Shown here one piece after another: positions 23,540 through 32,044 of a DNA stretch of 33,839 nucleotides. Position numbers and translations under genes: made by a program. The notes beneath the pieces are model-generated. The model saw only the letters and a list, made by a program, of their open reading frames with translations, had not been told where the DNA came from and searched no databases. This stretch comes from an uncultured Bacteroidota bacterium (GTDB lineage: Bacteria > Bacteroidota > Bacteroidia > Chitinophagales > Chitinophagaceae): assembly GCA_903938445.1 (NCBI GenBank), contig CAJADG010000010.1:1-33839 (forward strand). The letters run 5' to 3'. Each line of letters begins with the position of its first letter. Positions within the stretch are counted from its first letter, which is position 1.

Positions 23540-25912
23540 TTATTTTTTAGTAGCGGCGGCTTGCATTGGAGATACTCCAACGGATTGACCACGACCAACT
23601 GATTTAGTTTTGAATAAAGTAAACTTACTTGGCTCTGCAACATTTGGCCAGCTATTGTTTGACTCATCAATATCGGCAGTTTCACGCATTGGATCTAATT
23701 TAATAGAAACCGCTTTTTTATTTGTCAAGAATACTTTTGTAACCTTATTTTCATTCTTTCTCCAAATTTGAGCAGGTAAACGTTTTGTTTCTTTACTACC
23801 ATCTGCAAAAGTGAACTCAACAATAATTGGCATTACCAATCCACCTTTGTTTAAGAAAGTAATTTCATACAAATTAGCATCCGCATATTTTGCCTTTTCT
23901 TCATCAGTTAACACAGTTGGTGCACCAAAAGAGGGAGCTGGTTGTTTTGTTACTGAATCATATGGCTCTAATCCACGATCATATCTCCAATAGAAATCAC
24001 GTAAAGTAGTATCTGAATCTGTTAAGAAGACAATTGATTTGTCTTGCTTGTTTCTGATTTTTGAAATATCCTCGAACGCATTTACTGCAGGCTTATCCAA
24101 TCCTCTTTGTACACCTGAACGTGCAGCAGGAGCAGCAGCAGTTGCATCATATACAGCATGTTTTACTGTATCAATAGCAATATCACAAGGCTCAATACCA
24201 TAGAACCAACCTCTCCAGAACCAATCTAAATCTTCGGCACTTGCATCTTCCATGGTTCTGAATAAATCTGCTGGAGTTGGATGTTTAAATGCCCATCTTC
24301 TTGCATATTCTTTAAATGAGTAGTCAAATAATTCACGGCCCATAATGGTTTCACGTAAAATATTTAAACCAGTTGCTGGCTTTGTATAAGCATTAGGACC
24401 AAAACCAATAATGTTTTCACTATTTGTCATAATTGGCTCTAATTGATCTTTTGGCAATTTCATGTAGTCAACAATTGACCAAGCTGGACCACCACGAGAC
24501 GGGAATTTATTATCGTATAATTCTTGTGTTAAATATTGAACGAAAGAATTTAATCCTTCATCCATCCAAGACCATTGACGCTCATCAGAGTTAACAATCA
24601 TTGGGAAAAAGTTATGACCCACTTCATGAATTACTACACCCAACATACCATTTTTAGTTGCTTCTGTATATGAACCATCTTTTTCAGTACGACCATAGTT
24701 AAAACAAATCATTGGGTATTCCATTCCATTAGCAGCTTCAATACTTTGAGCCACTGGATATGGATAAGGAATAGAAAATTTAGAATAAGTTTTAATTGTA
24801 TGTGCAACTGCTTTTGAAGAGAATTTACGGTATAAACCATAAGCCTCTTTTCCATAAGCACTCATGCTCATTACTTTTTTACCTTCGACATTGGTTGCTA
24901 AGGCATCCCAAACAAATTTACGACTGCTTCCAAAAGCAAAGTCACGTACATTATCAGCATTGAATACCCATGTTTTTGTAGTAGATACTGGATTTTTTTC
25001 AGCCTTAGTTGCTTCTTCTAATGTAACAACTTCAACTGGTTCAGTGTAAGAAGCTTGGGCTTTATTCCATCTAGCTAACTGAGCTGGACTTAATACAGCA
25101 GGATAGTTTTTACATTCACCAGTGGCCATTACAACATGGTCGCCAGGAACAGTGATTGCCACTTTATAGTTTCCAAAAGTCAAAGCAAACTCTCCTCTTC
25201 CTGTAAATTGATGATGTTGCCAACCTTGGAAATCAGAGTATACACACAAACGAGGATACCATTGTGTCATTGTAAATAAGTAATTGCCATCTTCTGGGAA
25301 AAACTCATATCCACCGCGACCACCAATAGTCATACGATCTGTGATTTTGTAATTCCAATCAATTTTAAAAGCAAATTTTTGACCTGGCTTCAATGCAGTT
25401 GGTAATTCAATACGCATCATTGTCTTGTTCACTGTGTATTTTAACTTAGCACCTAATGCATCAGTTACTTTGATGATATTATCACCTAAGCCGTTGTCTG
25501 TTTTTTCTTCTGCCAATTTATCAATAGCTGATGGAGACATTCCACGTCCCAAAAAACTTGATTCAGGATAACCTGCATTCTTTGTTGAGCTATGCTCGTT
25601 CTCATCTAATTGCAACCATAAATAAGTTAATACATCAGGTGAGTTATTGTAATAAGTAACTGTTTCAGCACCTGTTAACAATAATTTTTTCTCATCTAAT
25701 ATTGCCTTGATATCATAATCGGCACGTTGTTGCCAATACTTTGGACCGGGTGCACCACTTGCCGTTCTGTATTCATTTGGCGTTGGTAAAATCGTACCCA
25801 ATTGTTCAAACTTGTTTCCGTGATTTGATGTTGGGTTGTTACGGATATCCTGTGCAACAAGTACAGAGAACGTACTCATTAAAAGAAACCCGAGGGTTAA
25901 AATTTTCTTCAT
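23540..25912 (-). CDS. Exported M1-family (gluzincin) metallopeptidase
   Basis: Zinc aminopeptidase-like enzyme, exported by a signal peptide (1-20, ending LVA before QD). The zinc site is HEVGH (His429, Glu430, His433) with Glu452 in WMDEGLNSF exactly 19 residues after His433, the HExxH-18-E pattern of M1. NGMEYPM (396-401) stands in the place of the GAMEN exopeptidase motif. The N-terminal beta domain contains the glycine-rich TIGGRGGYEFFPEDGNYLF. The C-terminal part (about 620-790) is a beta-rich region without ERAP-type helices. Length 790. It follows the HupE-like gene after 13 nt, so both share a transcript. Substrate unknown; likely periplasmic or surface peptide degradation. Confidence 0.92.
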   Translation of the reverse strand: MKKILTLGFLLMSTFSVLVAQDIRNNPTSNHGNKFEQLGTILPTPNEYRTASGAPGPKYWQQRADYDIKAILDEKKLLLTGAETVTYYNNSPDVLTYLWLQLDENEHSSTKNAGYPESSFLGRGMSPSAIDKLAEEKTDNGLGDNIIKVTDALGAKLKYTVNKTMMRIELPTALKPGQKFAFKIDWNYKITDRMTIGGRGGYEFFPEDGNYLFTMTQWYPRLCVYSDFQGWQHHQFTGRGEFALTFGNYKVAITVPGDHVVMATGECKNYPAVLSPAQLARWNKAQASYTEPVEVVTLEEATKAEKNPVSTTKTWVFNADNVRDFAFGSSRKFVWDALATNVEGKKVMSMSAYGKEAYGLYRKFSSKAVAHTIKTYSKFSIPYPYPVAQSIEAANGMEYPMICFNYGRTEKDGSYTEATKNGMLGVVIHEVGHNFFPMIVNSDERQWSWMDEGLNSFVQYLTQELYDNKFPSRGGPAWSIVDYMKLPKDQLEPIMTNSENIIGFGPNAYTKPATGLNILRETIMGRELFDYSFKEYARRWAFKHPTPADLFRTMEDASAEDLDWFWRGWFYGIEPCDIAIDTVKHAVYDATAAAPAARSGVQRGLDKPAVNAFEDISKIRNKQDKSIVFLTDSDTTLRDFYWRYDRGLEPYDSVTKQPAPSFGAPTVLTDEEKAKYADANLYEITFLNKGGLVMPIIVEFTFADGSKETKRLPAQIWRKNENKVTKVFLTNKKAVSIKLDPMRETADIDESNNSWPNVAEPSKFTLFKTKSVGRGQSVGVSPMQAAATKK

Positions 25913-25925
25913 TTGTGATTTTTTT

Positions 25926-26516
25926 CTATTTTAATAAAGGAACAATTCTATCAAAAACCATACTGAAAGCAAAAGCCATGGCGATGCCAGAACCAATCTG
26001 AACATAGCGCAGTCTATTCACTTTTAATACGGATACGAATATAAACGAAATAATTAAAATTATGCTAACGACAAGTAGCTGTCCTAGCTCCAATCCGATA
26101 TTAAATGTGAATAAAGGGGCCAATATGGAATCTTCCTTTCCTAACATGCTTTTCAAGAAAGTACTAAAGCCTAAACCATGAATTAGCCCAAAGAACAGGG
26201 CTAAAAAGTAAATTAGGGGGTATTTTGACCTAAAATCGAAGGTTTTTACCCAATAATTGGAGGCTGCAGTAAAAACGATGGTTACTGGAATTAATAACTC
26301 AATCAAGGCAGTGGGAAAATTTATCCAATTAAGCGTACTTAGGGCCAGGGTGATGGAATGTCCAATGGTAAAAGCAGATATTAAAACCAATAATTTTTTC
26401 CAATCAGTCCATTGGTATCGGATGGTTAAGACTAAGACAAAAAGAATATGATCCCATGCTTGCCAGTCCATAATATGCCTAAATCCTAAGTTTAAATACA
26501 TTCCTACTTCGTCCAT
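25926..26516 (-). CDS. HupE/UreJ-like integral membrane protein
   Basis: Small membrane protein of the HupE/UreJ_2 group with six or so helices. It carries the family histidine motifs GFRHIMDWQAWDHILF, FTIGHSITL, FFGLIHGLGFSTF and the FNIGLELGQL block. HupE and UreJ relatives are nickel permeases beside hydrogenases and ureases, but no such enzyme is near here, so the cargo is unknown. The window context, a gluzincin peptidase downstream and a divergent DUF6702 protein, is a recurring Bacteroidota neighbourhood as far as I recall. A TATATTTG box lies 47 nt upstream. Confidence 0.85.
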   Translation of the reverse strand: MDEVGMYLNLGFRHIMDWQAWDHILFVLVLTIRYQWTDWKKLLVLISAFTIGHSITLALSTLNWINFPTALIELLIPVTIVFTAASNYWVKTFDFRSKYPLIYFLALFFGLIHGLGFSTFLKSMLGKEDSILAPLFTFNIGLELGQLLVVSIILIISFIFVSVLKVNRLRYVQIGSGIAMAFAFSMVFDRIVPLLK

Positions 26517-26563
26517 AAATCAAATTTTTAGTCTCGACAATTAATCAAGACATTTGTAGTAGA

Positions 26564-26571
26564 CAAATATA
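26564..26571 (-). promoter_or_regulatory. -7 box for the HupE-peptidase operon
   Basis: Minus-strand TATATTTG, a full TAnnTTTG match, 47 nt before the HupE-like gene start. It also lies just 6 nt before the divergent DUF6702 ATG. Confidence 0.5.
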
Positions 26572-26577
26572 AGAATT

Positions 26578-27066
26578 ATGACCTGGATTGGTATCAAACC
26601 ACTTACAACCCTTTTATTCGCATTACTTCACCCTTTTTATGTTTCCGTAATTGATATTAATCATAATGAAAAGGAAGCAAGTATTGAAATAAGTGTGCGC
26701 ACTTTTACCACTGATCTTGAAACTAGAATACAGGAAGAGTATCATGTAAAATTAGATTTAGCGGATCCAAAACAAAAAGCAAAAGCAGACCAATTTATTA
26801 ATTTATATGTTCAAAAAAGATTAGCCCTAAGTTCAAATGGCGCAAAATACAATATGGATTATATTGGATTTGAAATTCAGAAAGAAAGTACTTGGAGTTA
26901 TTTTGAAATTAAGAACATAAAGCAATTAAAACAATTGGAAGTTTTTTGTGAAATACTCTTTGGCATAGATCCGCAGCAAATAAATATTATTCATGCAAAG
27001 GCAAATGGACAAAAGAAGAGCTTTGAATTGACCGCACCCAAAAATAAAACTCAATTTAATTTTTAA
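26578..27066 (+). CDS. DUF6702 family protein
   Basis: A 162-residue protein with a hydrophobic N-terminus (about 7-18) that may be a signal peptide or anchor, immediately followed by LHPFYVSVIDINHNEKEASIEISVR-type sequence, the hallmark start of DUF6702 proteins. Later blocks include YIGFEIQKESTWSYFEI. The predicted fold is beta-rich and exported. Function unknown. It is divergent from the HupE-like gene with 61 nt between them, and ends 11 nt from the convergent glycosyltransferase gene with no obvious terminator in between. Confidence 0.82.
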   Translation: MTWIGIKPLTTLLFALLHPFYVSVIDINHNEKEASIEISVRTFTTDLETRIQEEYHVKLDLADPKQKAKADQFINLYVQKRLALSSNGAKYNMDYIGFEIQKESTWSYFEIKNIKQLKQLEVFCEILFGIDPQQINIIHAKANGQKKSFELTAPKNKTQFNF

Positions 27067-27077
27067 ACACCGAAAAT

Positions 27078-28739
27078 TTATCGTTTTAATTCCAATACTT
27101 CAAATGGGGTTATTTCTTTTGGCCTAGAATTTGGATTTAGAAAAGGAAGACTTAGCATGGTCACATGAAATCGGTTTGAGGTATAATGGTGAATGCTTGA
27201 AGGGAATTGTTTTTTCAAACTTGAGTCGTTCACCGCATCTGTGATTACCCAATTTCCTTCTTTTAATTGCAAACTATCTTTTGTATTTGCGAATACATGT
27301 TGCCCATAATAGTGAAAGGCATTGCTGTTGGGAATTTTATACAATACCATTTTATCCTTATCCCAGCCCTTTTGATCCATCACATTCGCCAATTGATTCC
27401 CCCATTGATAATTTAATAAGTGAGGATAAAAATGAGTATTCATAAAAGTATTTACCCCAATCATTAATACCACAGACATATAAAACCACTTTTGTCCAAT
27501 TGTTCTTTTCGAAAGAAATTGAATAAGGATAATAGCAAAAAGAATAAGTCCTATAATAGCTCCTATCCAACCAATAAAACCAAATGGTACTATAGCTATT
27601 AAAGTTGCAGCAATCATTAAAATAGAAAATATAAATAGATGAAAGCCATAAAATTCTTTTACTATTTTAGACATCGCATTATTATTCCAAAGGGTATTTT
27701 GCCAATGATTGGCTGTTACAACCGCGGCTAATGGGAAAACCACAAAAATATAATGAGGCAATTGAGCTTGGCTACGAGAAAGCACTAAATAAGTTAAAGC
27801 AAAACCGAAAAATGAGATAAGCTCGGTACTTGGTTGGAAAAAACCTTCTTTGAAAATAGCAAAAGCTTTTGCAAAAAATGCCCATAAAAAAACAAAGATC
27901 CAAGGAAGGAAACTCCAAAACATATTCTCCAATAAGAAAGTAAAGTACCCCATTTCCTTATAATAATTCTGCCCTGTATACCTGCCAAAACTTTGGGTCC
28001 AATAATAAAATTCCAAACCAGATTTAATAGGTCGATCATTAATTAATTTACCTGGATGTAAATCGTATTGTTGATACAGCCCCCAACTCATAGGAACTAA
28101 TAATAAAGCCAATAAAATAATACCAGGTATGTAAATGGGCTTGTAAAAAAACGCCCATTTTTTTTGACTTACCCAATGAGGTGCCATAGCTAAAACAGGC
28201 ACTACCAATGCTATGGGGCCCTTTGTCATCATGCCACCAGCAATTGCAACAATTGCTAAAAAGAAATCGGCATTGTTTTTTTGTTCTGCCCATTTTGCCA
28301 TTAAATAAATGCTAAGCATAACCCAACCTACCAACATGGTATCAGTTCTTACATCATGTGCAATTAAGAAAAATGCTTGGCAACTTGCCAATATAATGGT
28401 AGCAAGACGTGCGGTTAATTTTCCATAATATAATTCAGCAAATTTAAAAGTGGAATAAAGCGCGATTCCTAAAAATAACAAAGAGGGTAAACGATAAGCC
28501 CAATCATGTATGCCAAAAATTTTCATTGAAAATGCAGATAACCAAAATAACATGGGTGGCTTATCTAAATAATCTTTCCCTAAATCATACACTTGTAAAA
28601 AACTATTGCGCGCTAACATCTCTCTACTAATGGAAGCATATTGCGATGCATCAATATCCATTAGCGGGATCATAAAACTTCCAATTACATACAATCCAAT
28701 GCATGCAGCCAATAAAAGAAGAAAAGTATTTTTATTCAT
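27078..28739 (-). CDS. Glycosyltransferase family 39 (ArnT/PMT-like) membrane protein
   Basis: GT-C type transferase using a polyprenyl-phosphate sugar. The N-terminus has one helix then the periplasmic loop DIDASQYASISREML with the acidic residues typical of the PMT_2 domain, then LDKPPMLFWLSAFSMKIFG and AHDVRTDTML. About ten to twelve transmembrane helices cover residues 5-400, and a soluble C-terminal domain follows (about 430-553). ArnT-like enzymes modify lipid A with aminoarabinose or other sugars; here the sugar and acceptor are unknown. It lies 19 nt downstream of the PAP2 phosphatase gene in the same direction, a pairing that suggests lipid A or lipid-carrier modification. Confidence 0.88.
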   Translation of the reverse strand: MNKNTFLLLLAACIGLYVIGSFMIPLMDIDASQYASISREMLARNSFLQVYDLGKDYLDKPPMLFWLSAFSMKIFGIHDWAYRLPSLLFLGIALYSTFKFAELYYGKLTARLATIILASCQAFFLIAHDVRTDTMLVGWVMLSIYLMAKWAEQKNNADFFLAIVAIAGGMMTKGPIALVVPVLAMAPHWVSQKKWAFFYKPIYIPGIILLALLLVPMSWGLYQQYDLHPGKLINDRPIKSGLEFYYWTQSFGRYTGQNYYKEMGYFTFLLENMFWSFLPWIFVFLWAFFAKAFAIFKEGFFQPSTELISFFGFALTYLVLSRSQAQLPHYIFVVFPLAAVVTANHWQNTLWNNNAMSKIVKEFYGFHLFIFSILMIAATLIAIVPFGFIGWIGAIIGLILFAIILIQFLSKRTIGQKWFYMSVVLMIGVNTFMNTHFYPHLLNYQWGNQLANVMDQKGWDKDKMVLYKIPNSNAFHYYGQHVFANTKDSLQLKEGNWVITDAVNDSSLKKQFPSSIHHYTSNRFHVTMLSLPFLNPNSRPKEITPFEVLELKR

Positions 28740-28758
28740 GGTAGAATTTTATGCGTAT

Positions 28759-29337
28759 TTATGGAAGGCCTGCAATTTTATAATACATTTTACTACTAAG
28801 GTATCCAACAGAAATACCAATTATAGCACCGGCAAATACATCTAATGGAAAATGCACTCCAACATACACCTGTGCATAGGAAATAATGGCTGCCCAAATT
28901 AAAAATAGATATCGATAATTTTTTAACAAAGGTTGCATGGTCATTACCATAAACATGGCAAGTCCAAAATGATTGGCTGCATGGGATGAGGTAAAACTAA
29001 ACCCACCCGAACAATGATCTAATAATAATCTTGACTGATGCATCAGCGTTGGATCGGCACATGGTCTGAGACGATGAAAAACCGGCTTAAAAAAACTACT
29101 GCTAATTTGATCGGTTAAAGCAACATTAATAACAACCATTAGTACCCATTTCCAAGCTTTCTTTCCCCATTTATAAAATAACAAAGTCAATATAACAAAG
29201 TATAAGGGGATCCAATTTTTGGAATCTCTACACCAAGGCATTAGGATATCGAAAAAAGAGTTGGTCCATTTACCATTTAAAACAGCAAAAACAGCTTTAT
29301 CATTTGCCAATAAATCGTTCCAAAAGTCTTGCATCAT
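28759..29337 (-). CDS. PAP2-family membrane phosphatase
   Basis: Acid phosphatase of the PAP2 superfamily acting on lipid phosphates or diphosphates such as undecaprenyl diphosphate, phosphatidylglycerol phosphate or lipid A. Motif C1 is KPVFHRLRP (Lys84, Arg91), C2 is FTSSHAANH with His119, and C3 is AQVYVGVHFPLD with nucleophile His162 and Asp166. The C3 arginine found in most members is Gln156. Five or six helices are predicted. It is the first gene of a pair with the GT39 protein, divergent from glmM. Confidence 0.88.
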   Translation of the reverse strand: MMQDFWNDLLANDKAVFAVLNGKWTNSFFDILMPWCRDSKNWIPLYFVILTLLFYKWGKKAWKWVLMVVINVALTDQISSSFFKPVFHRLRPCADPTLMHQSRLLLDHCSGGFSFTSSHAANHFGLAMFMVMTMQPLLKNYRYLFLIWAAIISYAQVYVGVHFPLDVFAGAIIGISVGYLSSKMYYKIAGLP

Positions 29338-29372
29338 TTGATAAAGATACCAAGAAGTGCAAAAATTTAAAG

Positions 29373-29380
29373 TAAATTTG
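29373..29380 (+). promoter_or_regulatory. -7 box upstream of the GlmM-type gene
   Basis: TAAATTTG matches TAnnTTTG and ends 32 nt before the ATG; no clear -33 box. Confidence 0.5.
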
Positions 29381-29412
29381 TAAATCCTTTTTAAAAAGCA
29401 AAAACAAGCATT

Positions 29413-30795
29413 ATGTCTCTTATAAAAAGCATTTCTGGATTTAGAGGTACCATTGGTGGAAAGCCAAATGATAACCTTACCCCTATTGACATTGTAAAAT
29501 TTGCCTCTGCATATGGAACTTGGCTAAAAAGCAAGTCTGCTGGACCTAAAAAAGTATTGGTAGGACGTGATGGCAGAATGAGTGGCGAAATGGTAGAAGC
29601 CTTAGTAGAGCAAAGTTTATTGGCATTAGGAATTGATGTGATTCATTTGGGATTAAGCACTACCCCCACTGTTGAAATGGCCGTGGTGTTTGAGGGTGCT
29701 GATGGAGGCATTATTTTAACAGCGAGTCACAATCCAAAAGAATGGAACGCTTTAAAATTATTGAATGAAAAAGGAGAGTTTGTCAGTGGTGAGGAAGGAA
29801 AAGTAATTTTAACCCTGGCTGCTAATGAAGATTTTAATTACGCTTCCGTAGACAACATGGGTAAGATCATTGCAAATGAAACAAGTTTAGAAAAACATAT
29901 CAAAGCAATTGTTGAATATCCATTAGTAGATATAGCTGCTATCAAAGCAGCAAATTTTTCGGTAGTGGTAGATGCCATTAATAGTTCGGGTGCTTTCACC
30001 GTTCCTGCTTTGTTAAACGCTATTGGTGTAAACAATATTAAAGTATTGAATTCTGCAATGACAGGTAATTTTGCACACAACCCTGAACCATTAAAAGAGC
30101 ATCTTACTGAATTATGCACTACAGTCGTAAACGAGAGAGCACATTTGGGTATTGCAGTAGATCCAGATGTAGACAGATTATGCTTTGTAAGCGAGGATGG
30201 TGAATTGTTTGGAGAAGAGTACACCTTGGTGGCGGTGGCTGATTATATTTTACAAAACAATAATGGAGCTACCGTAAGCAACCTATCTTCTACAAGAGCA
30301 TTGCGGGATGTAACCGAAAAGTACGGATGTCAATATTTTGCTAGTGCTGTGGGTGAAGTAAATGTGGTAACGATGATGAAAAATCAACAAGCAGTTATTG
30401 GAGGAGAAGGCAATGGTGGGATTATTGTTCCTGATCTTCATTATGGAAGAGATGCATTAATAGGTATCGCATTATTTTTAACGCATTTGGCAAAATCCAA
30501 TATGTCTACCTCTGCATTAAGGGCAAGTTATCCTGCCTATTTCATGAGTAAGAAAAAAATGGATTTGGATGGCAATATTTCATTGGATAAAATTTTTGCA
30601 ACCCTAGAATCAAAGTTTGGCCAATTTGCTATTAATAAAGTAGACGGTTTTAAAATTGACTTTGATAATAAATGGGTGCATTTAAGATCAAGTAACACAG
30701 AACCCATCATTCGCATCTATACGGAAGCTCCTTCACAAGTGGAAGCAGACCAACTTGCTGATGAGATCATTGCTATTATTGGCACAATTAAGTAA
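29413..30795 (+). CDS. glmM: Phosphoglucosamine mutase (phosphohexomutase family)
   Basis: Alpha-D-phosphohexomutase with four domains. The N-terminal SISGFRGTIGG, the phosphoserine loop TASHNPKEWNALK, the metal loop DPDVDRLCF, the sugar-specificity loop GEGNGGIIVP and the phosphate-binding RSSNTEPIIRIYTEA all appear in order. GEGNGG supports glucosamine 6-phosphate as substrate, giving glucosamine 1-phosphate for UDP-GlcNAc, but phosphomannomutase/phosphoglucomutase activity is possible since the family overlaps. Length 460 is normal. The cysteine desulfurase gene follows after 10 nt and is likely co-transcribed. Confidence 0.9.
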   Translation: MSLIKSISGFRGTIGGKPNDNLTPIDIVKFASAYGTWLKSKSAGPKKVLVGRDGRMSGEMVEALVEQSLLALGIDVIHLGLSTTPTVEMAVVFEGADGGIILTASHNPKEWNALKLLNEKGEFVSGEEGKVILTLAANEDFNYASVDNMGKIIANETSLEKHIKAIVEYPLVDIAAIKAANFSVVVDAINSSGAFTVPALLNAIGVNNIKVLNSAMTGNFAHNPEPLKEHLTELCTTVVNERAHLGIAVDPDVDRLCFVSEDGELFGEEYTLVAVADYILQNNNGATVSNLSSTRALRDVTEKYGCQYFASAVGEVNVVTMMKNQQAVIGGEGNGGIIVPDLHYGRDALIGIALFLTHLAKSNMSTSALRASYPAYFMSKKKMDLDGNISLDKIFATLESKFGQFAINKVDGFKIDFDNKWVHLRSSNTEPIIRIYTEAPSQVEADQLADEIIAIIGTIK

Positions 30796-30805
30796 TTTAG
30801 CGAAT

Positions 30806-31933
30806 ATGGAGAGAATCTATTTTGACAATGCTGCAACCACTTCATTAGACCCTCAGGTTTTAGAAGCCATGATGCCTTATTTGACTGAAAAATTTGGCAA
30901 CCCATCTTCCATTTATAGCTATGGAAGAGAATCTAGAATGGCTGTGGAACAGGCCCGTAAATCGGTAGCAAAGCATTTGGGTGCTAAACCTGCTGAAATA
31001 TTTTTCACAAGTGGTGGCACAGAAAGTAGCAATACCATTTTACATGGAGCTATTTATGATTTAGGATGTAAGCATATTATAAGCTCTCCTATCGAACACC
31101 ATGCCACTTTACATTCCGTAGAGCATTTGTCTAAAACGGCTGGTGTAGATTTAGATTATGTAAATATTTTGCCAAACGGACATATTGATCTTGTACATTT
31201 AGAGGAATTATTGGCATCAAATACTAATAAAACCATTGTAAGTATCATGCATGCTAATAATGAAATTGGCAATATGATTGACTTGCAAGAAGTAGGTGAA
31301 ATTTGCAAAAAATACAATGCCTATTTTCATAGCGATACGGTACAGACAGTTGGACATTTTCCATTTAAATTAAGTGAAACGCCAGTAGATTTTATTACAG
31401 GAGCGGGTCATAAATTTCATGGACCCAAAGGCGTTGGAATTTTATATGTAAATGAAAATATAAAAATAAACCCATTGGTTCATGGAGGTGCTCAGGAGCG
31501 TAATATGCGTGCGGGTACTGAAAACTTATATGGTATTGTGGGATTTGCCAAGGCACTTGAATTAGCTACAGAACATTACGAAAAAGATAGTGCCTATATA
31601 AATTCATTACGCAAATACATGCATGACCAATTGATTGCTCAAATTCCTGGCATTAGCTTTAATGGAGATACTTTTGGAAAAAGCTTATATACTTTACTGA
31701 GCGTTAATTTTCCAAAAAATGAAAAGTCTGAAATGATGTTATTTAATTTAGACATTCATCATATTTGCGCAAGTGGGGGTAGTGCTTGTTCTAGCGGAGC
31801 GCAACAAGGATCTCATGTAATTAGTGCATTAAAAAAGGGAGATGATATTGCAACCATTCGTTTTTCTTTTTCAAAAAACAATACTACTCAAGAAATTGAT
31901 AAAGTCATTGAGACCTTAAAGGATTTGGTATAA
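30806..31933 (+). CDS. Cysteine desulfurase, IscS/NifS type
   Basis: PLP enzyme taking sulfur from cysteine for Fe-S clusters, thiolated tRNA and cofactors. YFDNAATT is the N-terminal signature, GHKFHGPKGVG holds the PLP lysine (about 203), and the mobile loop CASGGSACSSG has the persulfide Cys328, the same number as in E. coli IscS. A longer frame opens at 30755 but would overlap glmM by 41 nt and add 17 non-conserved residues; MERIYFDNAATT at 30806 is the natural start. No iscU/sufE partner is adjacent. Length 375 is slightly shorter than IscS (404). Confidence 0.93.
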   Translation: MERIYFDNAATTSLDPQVLEAMMPYLTEKFGNPSSIYSYGRESRMAVEQARKSVAKHLGAKPAEIFFTSGGTESSNTILHGAIYDLGCKHIISSPIEHHATLHSVEHLSKTAGVDLDYVNILPNGHIDLVHLEELLASNTNKTIVSIMHANNEIGNMIDLQEVGEICKKYNAYFHSDTVQTVGHFPFKLSETPVDFITGAGHKFHGPKGVGILYVNENIKINPLVHGGAQERNMRAGTENLYGIVGFAKALELATEHYEKDSAYINSLRKYMHDQLIAQIPGISFNGDTFGKSLYTLLSVNFPKNEKSEMMLFNLDIHHICASGGSACSSGAQQGSHVISALKKGDDIATIRFSFSKNNTTQEIDKVIETLKDLV

Positions 31934-31985
31934 AAATATATTTGAAAAACCAAACTTGAAATTCATAAAAAATTCAACTGAATAT

Positions 31986-32029
31986 ATACAAACAGATCGG
32001 CCCGCAATTGCGGGCCGATCTGTTTGTAT
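31986..32029. terminator. Perfect 44-nt palindrome between convergent genes
   Basis: Two 22-nt arms with no unpaired loop bases centre on GCAATTGC (32004-32011), with the GC-rich core GATCGGCCCGC mirrored. It lies 52 nt past the desulfurase stop and 15 nt past the end of the DUF2723 gene. As RNA either strand would form a very stable hairpin, but no run of T follows (TTTG at most), so it is an atypical terminator. Confidence 0.7.
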
Positions 32030-32044
32030 TCGAAAAACTTCCTA

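Noticed and set aside
30755..30805. N-terminal extension of the cysteine desulfurase
   Set aside because: It overlaps glmM and encodes residues unlike the family; the conserved start is MERIYFDNAATT at 30806.
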